Part shown: positions 26,880 through 33,914 of the stretch, one piece after another
Numbering within the stretch: the stretch's first letter is position 1
Layout: every line of letters starts with the position of its first letter
Assembly (NCBI GenBank): GCA_903899985.1
Contig: CAIULL010000203.1
Coordinates: 1 to 35,010, forward strand
DNA from: an uncultured Schlesneria sp.
GTDB lineage: Bacteria; Planctomycetota; Planctomycetia; Planctomycetales; Planctomycetaceae
Reading direction: 5' to 3'
Length of the DNA stretch: 35,010 nucleotides
Position numbers and translations under genes: made by a program
The notes under the pieces: generated by a model
The model's input: the letters and a program-made list of their open reading frames with translations, nothing else
Told to the model about the DNA's origin: nothing
Databases searched by the model: none

Positions 26880-27690
26880 GACGGAATCCGGCTCTTTCGT
26901 GATGTCAAATCCTAATGTGCCACTGCTTGCCCGTCTTCGGTCAAGCAGTGCTCTTTGAACGACCGAAGCGAAAGACACCGCTTCGAAGATTCCCGCAAGG
27001 CTTTGCCTTAGACCAAAGTAGCCATCATCGCTCCAAGGTTGTCAGTGTTTGTAAGTTAAGAATGGCGAACCACAGCCCGTAACATGGGCTTCAGCCCGTG
27101 CGACACAACATCCAGTGCGGGCTAAAGCCCACACTACAAAAACTGCTTGAACGTCTTCGTTCAAGTAGTGCTCTTTAACCCGCCGCAAAAAAAGCCACTC
27201 CTTCTGCAGAAACTCCCATTCAGCGGCACAGATTCGTCATCAATACGTACCACAAAGCACGAGATCTTCTTTCCACAGGTAAAACATGACAAAATGGTGG
27301 GCATCGAATCCTAATGTGCCACTGCTTGCCCGTCTTCGGTCAAGCAGTGCTCTTTAACCCGCCGCACGAAAAGCCACTCCTTCTGCAAAAACTCCCATTC
27401 AGCGGCACAGATTCGCAATCGATACGTAACCACAAAGTACGAGATCTTCTTTCCACAGGTAAAACATGGCAGAATGGTGGGCATCGAATCCTAATGTGCC
27501 ACTGCTTGAACGTCTTCGTTCAAGCAGTGCTCTTTAACCCGCCGCAAGAAAAGCCATTCATTCTGCAGAAACTCCCATTCAGCGGCACAGATTCGCAATC
27601 GATACGTAACCACAAAGCACGAGATCTTCTTTCCACAGGTAAAACATGACAGAATGGTAGGCATCGAAAACTCGATCCACCCAGGCTGTT
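26880..27690. repeat. Repeat field: family A hairpins, CAGCCCG palindromes and a 180-bp tandem array
   Basis: This 811-bp gap is almost all repeats. A partial family A copy lies at 26917-26957. A different palindromic unit follows at 27072-27138 (TGGGCTTCAGCCCGTGCG and GTGCGGGCTAAAGCCCAC). A tandem array then spans 27141-27668. Each unit holds a family A hairpin (27141-27170, 27320-27349, 27500-27529), CTCTTTAACCCGCCGC, CTCCCATTCAGCGGCACAG, and GAGATCTTCTTTCCACAGGT followed by AAAACATG. The first two unit starts are 179 bp apart and the next two 180 bp. Plus-strand reading frames inside are products of the repeat. Confidence 0.85.
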
Positions 27691-28824
27691 ATGACCTCAC
27701 CGCCACTTCCCAAGCCGATTCGCATTGCTTTCTGCATCACGGAGCTCGACCCCGGTGGTGCCGAACGAGCACTGACGCAACTCGTCTTAAATTTGAATCG
27801 TGACGACTGGGAACCGTACGTGATCTGCCTGGGTCCACGGGCCCATCTGGTGCAGGTGCTGGAGTCGGCGAAGGTGCCGGTGTTGTGTTTGAATGCCAAC
27901 GGGCTGCTCAGCCTTCCTCGTGTCCTTTGGCAACTGACGCAACATTTGCGTCGTATCAGGCCGGCAATCCTGCAGACATTCCTGTTTCACGCGAATCTTG
28001 TCGGACGAATCGCCGCTCGTCTGGCAGGTGTGAAAACGGTCGTTTCGGGTTTGCGAGTTGCCGAGCACCAATTGAAATGGCATGGATTGTTCGATCGTTG
28101 GACAAATTGGCTGGTCGCAACCAACGTTTGCGTCAGCAAGGGTGTTGCCGATTTTTCAGCCGAAGTTGTCGGACTGAATCCCGCAAAACTCGTTGTCATT
28201 CCGAACGGGGTCGATGCGGATTTGTTTGCACAAGCCACCCCCGCCGACATGACTTCATTCGAAATTCCGGCGGGAAGCCGGGTTCTGATTTCGATCGGAC
28301 GACTCGAACGGCAAAAGGGGTTTGATGTGCTGCTCGATGCCGTCGCGTCGCTCAACCCCCTCCCTGATGACGTGTACTTTGTCATCGTTGGCGACGGGCC
28401 TGATTCGGACAACCTTCGAAAACAGGCCGAGCGATGCCACCTGACAAATCGAATTCGCTTTCCTGGTCGACGCGACGACGTGCCAAATCTGCTGGCGGCG
28501 TCAACGGCGCTCATTCTCTCGTCACGCTGGGAGGGAATGCCCAACGTCGTGTTAGAAGCGATGGCCGCCGGATTGCCCGTCATCACAACACGGGTCGAAG
28601 GGATTTCTGAACTGATCCACGATGGAGTCAACGGATTGATCGTGGCGCCAGATCAACCTGGCGAGCTGGCAACGGCCATCCTGCGAATGCTTTCTCAACC
28701 CGATTTCTGTCGAAGCGCCGGGCCGAAATCACAAAGCATTGTTGCAAAAGAGCTTACGAACCAGGTCATGGCCGATGCCTACGTGAAGCTCTATATCCAA
28801 CGACTGCAACGTCCAGCAAACTGA
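27691..28824 (+). CDS. Glycosyltransferase family 4 protein
   Basis: A 377-aa GT-B glycosyltransferase. The N-domain opens with IRIAFCITELDPGGAERALT, the Gly-Gly-Ala-Glu acceptor-side motif of GT4 enzymes. LFHANLVGRIAARLAGVKTV and VCVSKGVADF follow. The C-domain has IPNGVDADLF, LISIGRLERQKGFDVLLDAV, FVIVGDGPD and the donor-binding ILSSRWEGMPNVVLEAMAAG (the EGxPxxxLEAM motif), then LPVITTRVEGISE. It transfers a sugar from a nucleotide donor to an envelope glycan or lipid; the sugar is not readable. The ATG lies just past the repeat array with only a weak AGG upstream. It has no glycan-synthesis neighbours. Confidence 0.93.
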   Translation: MTSPPLPKPIRIAFCITELDPGGAERALTQLVLNLNRDDWEPYVICLGPRAHLVQVLESAKVPVLCLNANGLLSLPRVLWQLTQHLRRIRPAILQTFLFHANLVGRIAARLAGVKTVVSGLRVAEHQLKWHGLFDRWTNWLVATNVCVSKGVADFSAEVVGLNPAKLVVIPNGVDADLFAQATPADMTSFEIPAGSRVLISIGRLERQKGFDVLLDAVASLNPLPDDVYFVIVGDGPDSDNLRKQAERCHLTNRIRFPGRRDDVPNLLAASTALILSSRWEGMPNVVLEAMAAGLPVITTRVEGISELIHDGVNGLIVAPDQPGELATAILRMLSQPDFCRSAGPKSQSIVAKELTNQVMADAYVKLYIQRLQRPAN

Positions 28825-28922
28825 AGACGCTGCAAATTTTTCTCAAAGTCGTAAGTCCAATACCGGGAAAGGGTCTAGGACAGACCGTGGCCCTCGTTTG
28901 GAAAAATGCGTCCTTTTCTCGC

Positions 28923-28950
28923 TTGAACTACCCAAAAGCCTTGCTACATT
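28923..28950 (+). promoter_or_regulatory. Putative mraZ promoter
   Basis: TTGAAC (28923-28928), a 16-bp spacer, then TACATT (28945-28950). Both boxes are near sigma-70 consensus (TTGACA/TATAAT), and the -10 abuts the first MraZ box. The start codon is 40 nt downstream of the -10. Confidence 0.5.
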
Positions 28951-28995
28951 TGGGCCGCCGTGGGGAGAAATGGGGAAGAATGGTGACAAATGGCA
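28951..28995 (+). promoter_or_regulatory. MraZ-binding repeat operator (TGGNN boxes at 10-bp phase)
   Basis: TGGGC (28951), TGGGG (28961), TGGGG (28971), TGGTG (28981) and TGGCA (28991) recur every 10 bp, separated by five bases each. MraZ is known to bind direct TGGGN-N5 repeats in its own promoter. Three boxes fit TGGGN exactly and the last two are degenerate; the fifth overlaps the start codon. This predicts that MraZ represses its own gene here. Confidence 0.85.
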
Positions 28996-29415
28996 CTGAC
29001 GGGGACATACCTCCGAACGCTCGACGAAAAACGTCGATTGGCAGTGCCGAAGCGAGTCAAGGATGATTTCGCGGAAGAGCACCTGGACAGCCTCATGATT
29101 GCCCCGGGGACAGAGAAGTCTCTGGTGATTTACTCGCCGAAAGGCTTCGATCAATTCGCAGCCAGATTGTCGAGCGCACCAGAACACCAACGTTACATGC
29201 GATTGTTTTACTCGTCGGCCGAACGGATGGAATTCGACAGCCAAAGCCGGGTTCGCATTCCTGACCGACTGGCAGAGTACGCCGGGTTAAAGAAGGACGT
29301 CTATCTTTTGGGGGTTCAGGATCATGCTGAACTATGGGACAAGGATGCCTGGGATGCATTTACAACCACCTACACCCCCGAGTTCGATCAGTTAGCCCTG
29401 CGTGCAATGTCGTAG
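28990..29415 (+). CDS. mraZ: MraZ transcriptional regulator (orphan)
   Basis: A 141-aa protein with two SpoVT/AbrB-like DNA-binding units. The first has GTYLRTLDEKRRLAVPKRVK and the second has ERMEFDSQSRVRIPDRLAEY, which are the two classical MraZ half-motifs (LDxKGRLxxP; xDxxGRVxIP). Between them lies VIYSPKGFDQFAARL. In most bacteria mraZ opens the division and cell wall cluster and is followed by rsmH (mraW). Here the next gene is a cardiolipin synthase 203 bp on, after a terminator-like hairpin, so mraZ is uncoupled from any division cluster in this window. The upstream operator suggests autoregulation. Confidence 0.94.
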   Translation: MALTGTYLRTLDEKRRLAVPKRVKDDFAEEHLDSLMIAPGTEKSLVIYSPKGFDQFAARLSSAPEHQRYMRLFYSSAERMEFDSQSRVRIPDRLAEYAGLKKDVYLLGVQDHAELWDKDAWDAFTTTYTPEFDQLALRAMS

Positions 29416-29547
29416 TTCAGTTTTCGTGAGAGGCTCCGCTGGCTACCGGGCTATGCGGAACGGTCGAAGACGATGTCGACCATGGAAGGATGTGACGAGG
29501 AATCGCGGCAGCATCGCGTCACAGGTCATTCGCCCAATCCTGGCGCA

Positions 29548-29578
29548 GCCGCCGGGCGGAAAGGATTCCGCCCGCGGC
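29548..29578 (+). terminator. Hairpin after mraZ
   Basis: GCCGCCGGGCGGAA pairs with TTCCGCCCGCGGC around an AGGA loop, with one bulged base. The tail CTTTTGTT begins about 7 nt beyond. This is a probable terminator separating mraZ from the cardiolipin synthase gene, though the T-run is not directly adjacent to the stem. Confidence 0.55.
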
Positions 29579-29617
29579 GAGTGACTCTTTTGTTCCTGTT
29601 TTGATTATGCTGAGCCA

Positions 29618-31048
29618 ATGCAAACCGTGCTCGCAATCATCTCCGTCTTCGGCTATGTCCTCACGCTGGCATTGTTGCCAGTCGTGCTGTTAACGAAGAA
29701 AAAGCAACCGGTTTCTACGGTCGCCTGGCTGATGGCCATCGTTACGATGCCCTACGTCGGGGCGATCTTCTTTCTGGTGTTCGGCATCAATCGAGTCGAT
29801 CGACGTCTTCAAGGGAAGCAAGCCGCAAAAAAGACGGTCATCCGAACATTGCCGCAATTGTCGCATCAACACCACCTGCATCACGATCACCTCGATGAAA
29901 CGCAACGAGTCCTCAAACGACTGGCAGAAAGAATCTCAGGAACGCGCGGCACGGTCGGAAATCGAGTGCAACTGTTGATCGACGCCAATCGGACGTTCGA
30001 CGAAATCGCCACGGCAATCACAGCCGCCCATTCGTCGATTCACCTGGAATACTACATCTGGCAGCCCGATAAGCTCGGAACCCGGCTACGCGATTTGTTA
30101 ATTGAAAAGGCGAAGCAAGGGGTTCGAATCCGTTTCCTTTACGACGGAATCGGTTCATTGCAATTGACACACCGGTTTTTACGCCCGATGCGCGATGTCG
30201 GAATTCAGATCGCGTCGTTTGTACCGGGACAATCATTGAGAGAACGCTGGTCAATTAATCTTCGCAGTCATCGTAAGATCGTGATTGTCGATGGCCAGAC
30301 GGCGTTCACAGGGGGTATGAATGTTGGCGACGAATATCTTGGACTTGATCCTCACTTCGGTCGATGGCGGGATACGCATCTCAGGCTTCATGGCCCAACC
30401 GTGCTGCAACTACAGGAAGTCTTCGCCATCGATTGGAAATATGCGACCGGTGAAGAACTGACAGACGAAAAATTCTTCCCTCCCCCTGAACAAATTGGAA
30501 ACGTCTATGCTCAAGTCGTCGCCAGCGGCCCCGACGACGATCGAGACGTGTTTCATGGACTCATGTTTGCGGCCATCAACGAAGCCCGTCATCGAGTGAC
30601 CCTGGCCACGTCTTATTTCGTTCCGACGCCGTCTCTCGTTTCGGCACTTGAGTCTGCAGCACAGCGAGGAGTCGCGACGTCAGTCCTCATCTCGGGGCCC
30701 AAGACCTATTGGGCAACGCTTCGGGCAGCGCGTTCGAATTATGATTCCTTGTTGCACGCCGGCGTCAAAATCTACGAATATCAGGACGGGCAACTCCATT
30801 CGAAAACACTCTCGATCGACGGTTGCTGGTCACTGGTTGGGACACCAAATTTCGATGCACGCAGCCTGTTTCTTAATTTCGAAGTCGGTGCCATCCTGTA
30901 CGATCACAGCATTGCCGAACAACTGGAACATCAGTTTCACACAGATCTGACTCATGCGAAACAAATCGACCCGGCGACCTGGTTTGAGCGACCCGTCTGG
31001 GACCGACTGCAGGAAAACTTCTGCCGCATGTTTTCGCCCGTTCTCTGA
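29618..31048 (+). CDS. cls: Cardiolipin synthase (phospholipase D family)
   Basis: A 476-aa membrane enzyme that condenses phosphatidylglycerol molecules, or another phosphatidyl donor, to cardiolipin. Two N-terminal membrane helices (about 3-25 and 33-54) precede two PLD catalytic sites. The first is HRKIVIVDGQTAFTGGMN (His218, Lys220), with Asp225 completing HxKx4D. The second is HSKTLSIDG (His394) followed by FDARSLFLNFE. Between them lies the usual GGMNVGDEYLG stretch. The architecture and length match the bacterial ClsA type. The ATG at 29618 has no strong ribosome site. It is probably transcribed from its own promoter, as a hairpin separates it from mraZ. Confidence 0.94.
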   Translation: MQTVLAIISVFGYVLTLALLPVVLLTKKKQPVSTVAWLMAIVTMPYVGAIFFLVFGINRVDRRLQGKQAAKKTVIRTLPQLSHQHHLHHDHLDETQRVLKRLAERISGTRGTVGNRVQLLIDANRTFDEIATAITAAHSSIHLEYYIWQPDKLGTRLRDLLIEKAKQGVRIRFLYDGIGSLQLTHRFLRPMRDVGIQIASFVPGQSLRERWSINLRSHRKIVIVDGQTAFTGGMNVGDEYLGLDPHFGRWRDTHLRLHGPTVLQLQEVFAIDWKYATGEELTDEKFFPPPEQIGNVYAQVVASGPDDDRDVFHGLMFAAINEARHRVTLATSYFVPTPSLVSALESAAQRGVATSVLISGPKTYWATLRAARSNYDSLLHAGVKIYEYQDGQLHSKTLSIDGCWSLVGTPNFDARSLFLNFEVGAILYDHSIAEQLEHQFHTDLTHAKQIDPATWFERPVWDRLQENFCRMFSPVL

Positions 31049-31576
31049 TCGGCAGCGTTTTGCAAGTGGTCCCCTGCCAGATTTGCCCCGTCCGGCACAG
31101 CCGTGAAGGATTCTTCGGGGAAACCATGAGTCGTCAAAACACGCATAATCCCCTATGCCGAAGGCATTTCAGTGATTAGCCGGTGGTTGAGCGTCAGCGA
31201 CACCACCGGATAGCGGTCAGGGAAAAGACATTTGCATCCCGGAGGGATGCCAGAATTCCTGTCGATTTTGGATTTGTGTTCAATTGATGCGTGGTTCTGG
31301 TTCGCTCTTCAATCCCGCCGGGATTGGTTTGTCTTTCATTCGTTCGATTCCGGTGGTGTCGCTTTCGCTCAACCACCGGCTAATCACTGGTGTCCTTCCA
31401 GGACGGCAATACAGTGGTATCTCCCTACTTTTTCAGGCAAATAAGTCCTTCACGGCGTTGCCCGTCCGGCACAGTCGGCAACGCGCGAACGATACCCCAA
31501 TTCTGAACCCGTCGTGCGACGCGCATGAACCGGCTGTGCCGGTCTGGATTTTGGTTGATTGATGGTTTAACGTGCT
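31049..31576. repeat. Composite palindromic repeat region with 41-bp inverted arms
   Basis: Arms at 31170-31210 and 31349-31389 are inverted copies of each other with 2 differences in 41 bp (left arm starts CAGTGATTAGCCGGTGG). Each arm also folds on itself (CCGGTGGT/ACCACCGG). Between them are the perfect hairpins GCATCCCGGAGGGATGC (31234-31250) and AATCCCGCCGGGATT (31311-31325). A family B copy lies at 31480-31546. CGTGAAGGA near 31102 and TCCTTCACG near 31445 form a wider inverted pair. No gene is visible. Confidence 0.8.
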
Positions 31577-31618
31577 GTGCGGTTCTGCTTGATACGCTCA
31601 CACTCGTCGGAATCCGAT

Positions 31619-32263
31619 GTGCCTGATCCATCACATTCGAACGCGGACACGCCACTGAGCTTGCTCGAACGGCTTCGTTCGCCGACGAGTTCGCATCAGG
31701 CCTACGGTGATTTCTCGCTTCGTTATTCGACGCTGCTCAGGCAATGGTGCGTGTACTGGGGAATGCAGTCGCATGACGTGGACGATGTCGTGCAGGACAC
31801 GATGATCGAAGTCATTTCGGGGTTCAGGGAATTTCAGCACCAGGGGATCGGCAGTTTTCGCGGTTGGATGCGAACGATCGCTCGACGCTGCTGGTTGCGG
31901 ATTCAGCGAGGGCAGGAGCGTCTGGGGAGCAATGCCGAAGAGGATCAAAAAATCTTCTCGACGCTGGCCTATGAAGACCTTGCCATCAACTTCGAGCAGG
32001 AAGCGCAACGAGAACTGGTCGAACTCGCCATGTCCCAGGTCAGACAACGAGTCAATCCGCAGACATGGCACGCGTTTCAACTGCTGGTGAATGAATCAAA
32101 GTCGGGTGCCGAAGTGACGAAACTGACCGGACTGTCTCGCGGGTCGGTCTACATGGCCAAAGCCCGCGTCCAGAAAATGATCATGCAGGAACTGAAAGAA
32201 CTCGACCCCGAATTTTCTGCGAATGTGGCACTCGCCGGTGGAGATTCGTCGATCATCCCCTAA
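31619..32263 (+). CDS. Sigma-70 family (ECF-like) RNA polymerase sigma factor
   Basis: A 214-aa sigma factor from the GTG at 31619, with GGA 7 nt upstream; an in-frame GTG at 31577 would add 14 aa. Region 2 is seen in YSTLLRQWCVYWGMQSHDVD, DVVQDTMIEVISGFREF and FRGWMRTIARRCWL, the usual core-binding and -10 reading helices. Region 4 is VNPQTWHAFQLLVNESKSGA followed by EVTKLTGLSRGSVYMAKARV, a helix-turn-helix. This is the planctomycete ECF type. No anti-sigma gene is next to it, so its signal is unknown. It ends 28 bp before a family B repeat block. Confidence 0.9.
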   Translation: MPDPSHSNADTPLSLLERLRSPTSSHQAYGDFSLRYSTLLRQWCVYWGMQSHDVDDVVQDTMIEVISGFREFQHQGIGSFRGWMRTIARRCWLRIQRGQERLGSNAEEDQKIFSTLAYEDLAINFEQEAQRELVELAMSQVRQRVNPQTWHAFQLLVNESKSGAEVTKLTGLSRGSVYMAKARVQKMIMQELKELDPEFSANVALAGGDSSIIP

Positions 32264-32290
32264 AGCGCAGACGCTGGCGCAAACTCAACC

Positions 32291-32451
32291 AGGCGAGCCG
32301 GGGTGCGTCAGCCCCCGGACCGGCCCAGCCGGTTGATGCGCGTCGGACGACGGGTTTAGAACTGGATCATCGTCCGCGCGTTGCCGGCCCAGCCGGTTGA
32401 TGCGCGTCGGACGATGGGTTCAGAATTGGATCATCGTTCGCGCGTTGTCCG
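32291..32451 (+). repeat. Family B repeat, two head-to-tail units
   Basis: Two tandem units. The first begins AGGCGAGCCGGGGTGCG with the hairpin GCCGGGGTGCG/CAGCCCCCGG in front. Each unit then reads CCGGCCCAGCCGGTTGATGC, a GCGTCGGACGA segment, GGGTT(T/C)AGAA(C/T)TGGATC and ATCGT(C/T)CGCGCGTTG. The same two units occur in the opposite orientation at 33413-33573. Confidence 0.85.
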
Positions 32452-32689
32452 GACTCTTTATTCGGCGACTACGGACTTCCCGTTGTTTGACGTAAACCAC
32501 CCTTGGGTTTCCTTGATTCACTCCGTAGCCAAACGTGACGTACGAAGAGTCCGGGGGCTACGGAAGGAATGGGGGCGGATGGATAACGTGGCTCCCTTTT
32601 TCGTTTGACGGAAAAAAGTCGAGTTTCGGTTGTGTTGTTCATCCCGTTCGCTGGTATCATTTCGGCCAGTTCATTCTAAGGAGAATTAC
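32452..32689. other. Leader region of the retropepsin cassette
   Basis: CCGGACTCTT (from 32449) and AAGAGTCCGG (ending 32554) form a 10-bp inverted pair. CCGTAGCC/GGCTACGG forms a second one (32523-32563). AACGTGACGTACGAAGAGTC (32532) is matched by a near copy at 33381 on the far side of the cassette. The rest should hold the cassette promoter; I cannot assign boxes. AAGGAG at 32678-32683 is the ribosome site of the first gene. Confidence 0.5.
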
Positions 32690-32902
32690 GTGCCTACGAA
32701 GCCCGTTTGTTCCATTTCGCCAAATGCTGTCCCTTTGAAATATGCGGGGAAATGGGTCGTTTGGAATTCAGACCACTCACAGATCGTTGGGTCTGCCGAC
32801 ACGATCAAAGAAGTGTGGCGGATTGCCCGCGAAGGCCTTGTCGTTGACCCCATCTTTGAAAAAGTGCCGAGGTCCGATGTACGTTTTGTGGGAATGCGAT
32901 GA
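32690..32902 (+). CDS. Small DUF5678-like protein, partner of the retropepsin-like protease
   Basis: A 70-aa protein from GTG 32690, firmly placed by AAGGAG 6 nt upstream. The sequence YAGKWVVWNSDHSQIVGSAD, then TIKEVWRIAREGLVVDPIF and VPRSDVRFVGMR, resembles the small DUF5678-type proteins (a Y-GKWV-strand, a helix, then a P-VxxVP-strand). There is no signal peptide. It overlaps the next gene by four bases (ATGA), a translational coupling that points to a two-protein unit. Its role may be as partner or substrate of the protease; this is inference. Confidence 0.7.
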   Translation: MPTKPVCSISPNAVPLKYAGKWVVWNSDHSQIVGSADTIKEVWRIAREGLVVDPIFEKVPRSDVRFVGMR

Positions 32903-33345
32903 AGTTTCCCTACCGCGAATATATCAGTCAGTATCCCGGTGCAACGGATTACCGTTTGATTCTACGACCAGTGATCACTCTTCGGATTGTAGGTCCTGAA
33001 TCAGACGCTCGCTGGGACGCATTGGTGGATACAGGTGCTGATGAAACCCTCCTGCCCTTGTCGTTGGCTGAACTTTTGGGGATTGAACTTGATGAGGAAT
33101 CGACCAGTCAGGCTGCTGGCATATCCGGCGATGAATTGACGATTTATTACGGGGACGTTGAGCTTGAAATCGCCGCTCAAAACAAAACTGTCCGTTGGAA
33201 ATCCACCGTTGGCTTTGTCGAATTTGGCTCTTCAGATGACGAAGTGATTATTCTTGGACACGGCGGTTGTCTGGATTACTTTACCGCCATTTTTGACGGT
33301 GAGAACGCTGAACTCGAGCTCGTTTCGAATTCACTTCTCCCATAA
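32899..33345 (+). CDS. Retropepsin-like aspartic protease
   Basis: A 148-aa single-domain aspartic protease of the retropepsin fold. WDALVDTGADETLLPLSLAE holds the catalytic D44-T45-G46 with the usual hydrophobic residues before it and Ala-Asp after, as in retroviral proteases. VIILGHGGCLDYF near the C-terminus fits the second hydrophobic-Gly motif. Such one-domain enzymes act as dimers. It has no signal peptide, so it is cytosolic. Its ATG overlaps the stop of the upstream gene, with GGGA 7 nt ahead inside that gene. The substrate is unknown. The cassette of two genes is bounded by inverted family B blocks. Confidence 0.88.
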   Translation: MKFPYREYISQYPGATDYRLILRPVITLRIVGPESDARWDALVDTGADETLLPLSLAELLGIELDEESTSQAAGISGDELTIYYGDVELEIAAQNKTVRWKSTVGFVEFGSSDDEVIILGHGGCLDYFTAIFDGENAELELVSNSLLP

Positions 33346-33412
33346 CGCCCCCCCGTTTTGCGTGAATAACTCCGCTCTCGAACGTGACGGACGACGAGTC
33401 CTCGTATCGTTC

Positions 33413-33573
33413 AACGCGCGAACGATTTTCCAATTCTGAACCCGTCGTGCGACGCGCATCACCCGGCTGAGCCGGTCCGGGGGCTAACGCACCCCGGCTC
33501 GCCTGGACAACGCGCGAACGATGCTCCAATTCTGAACCCGTCGTCCGACGCGCATCACCCGGCTGAGCCGGGC
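33413..33573 (-). repeat. Family B repeat, two units inverted relative to the left block
   Basis: Two units read on the minus strand, the mirror of 32291-32451. Each has AACGCGCGAACGAT, CCAATTCTGAACCCGTCGT and CGACGCGCATCACCCGG, and ends in CCGGCTGAGCCGG. The hairpin block GGGGGCTAACGCACCCCGGC lies between the two units here, whereas it lies before the first unit in the left block. Confidence 0.85.
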
Positions 33574-33914
33574 TTTGCAATCCAAACCACTCATTTCCCG
33601 CCGTTTTTTATTTTTTCCGACAATTTCGAAAAAAACGTGTGAGATTTCGCTCTCGAAATTCCATTTATCTGATGAGACCCGTGTGTAACGGGCTTTTTGG
33701 ACTCTCGGGAATCGTATTGCCCAAATTTGTTGAAGTGGATACTTTCACCGCGCGAAATGGTCATGCACTCCCAATAAGTATCATAAGCGAACTCACGTAT
33801 GTTCATTTCTAAATGAAATCTGGATCAAGACCGAACTGCCAACGTTACTCGAATCAGTTTTCGAGGCTTTCTGCGTTGGCATTCCATTTGTGCTCGTAAT
33901 GGGAAAGTTTAACT
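33574..33914. other. Intergenic region before the PEP-CTERM gene
   Basis: A small hairpin CCCGT (33678-33682)/ACGGG (33688-33692) followed by CTTTTT resembles an intrinsic terminator on the plus strand and could end the cassette transcript. No gene is visible. The promoter of the next gene is not assigned. Confidence 0.45.

Noticed and set aside
26349-26978. Minus-strand frame opposite hemH
   Set aside because: hemH is certain, and the minus frame shows no motif and begins inside a family A repeat.
27314-27649. A plus-strand open frame with two copies of a CHCL...QAVLFNPP protein repeat
   Set aside because: It is the tandem 180-bp DNA repeat read in frame. The codons come from the family A hairpin, and the same peptide start recurs wherever the hairpin occurs (11249, 12968, 20719).
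26880-27690. CRISPR array
   Set aside because: There are only three units of 180 bp, with no short direct repeats separated by variable spacers. The units are similar along their whole length, and no cas gene is present.
29416-29617. tRNA or small RNA gene behind mraZ
   Set aside because: No cloverleaf, GTTCAAA-type T-arm or CCA end can be drawn; only the terminator-like hairpin is convincing.
32291-33573. Insertion sequence or integron cassette
   Set aside because: No transposase, integrase or attC-like site is visible. Inverted family B blocks alone do not prove mobility, so this is listed as a finding and not as a mobile element.
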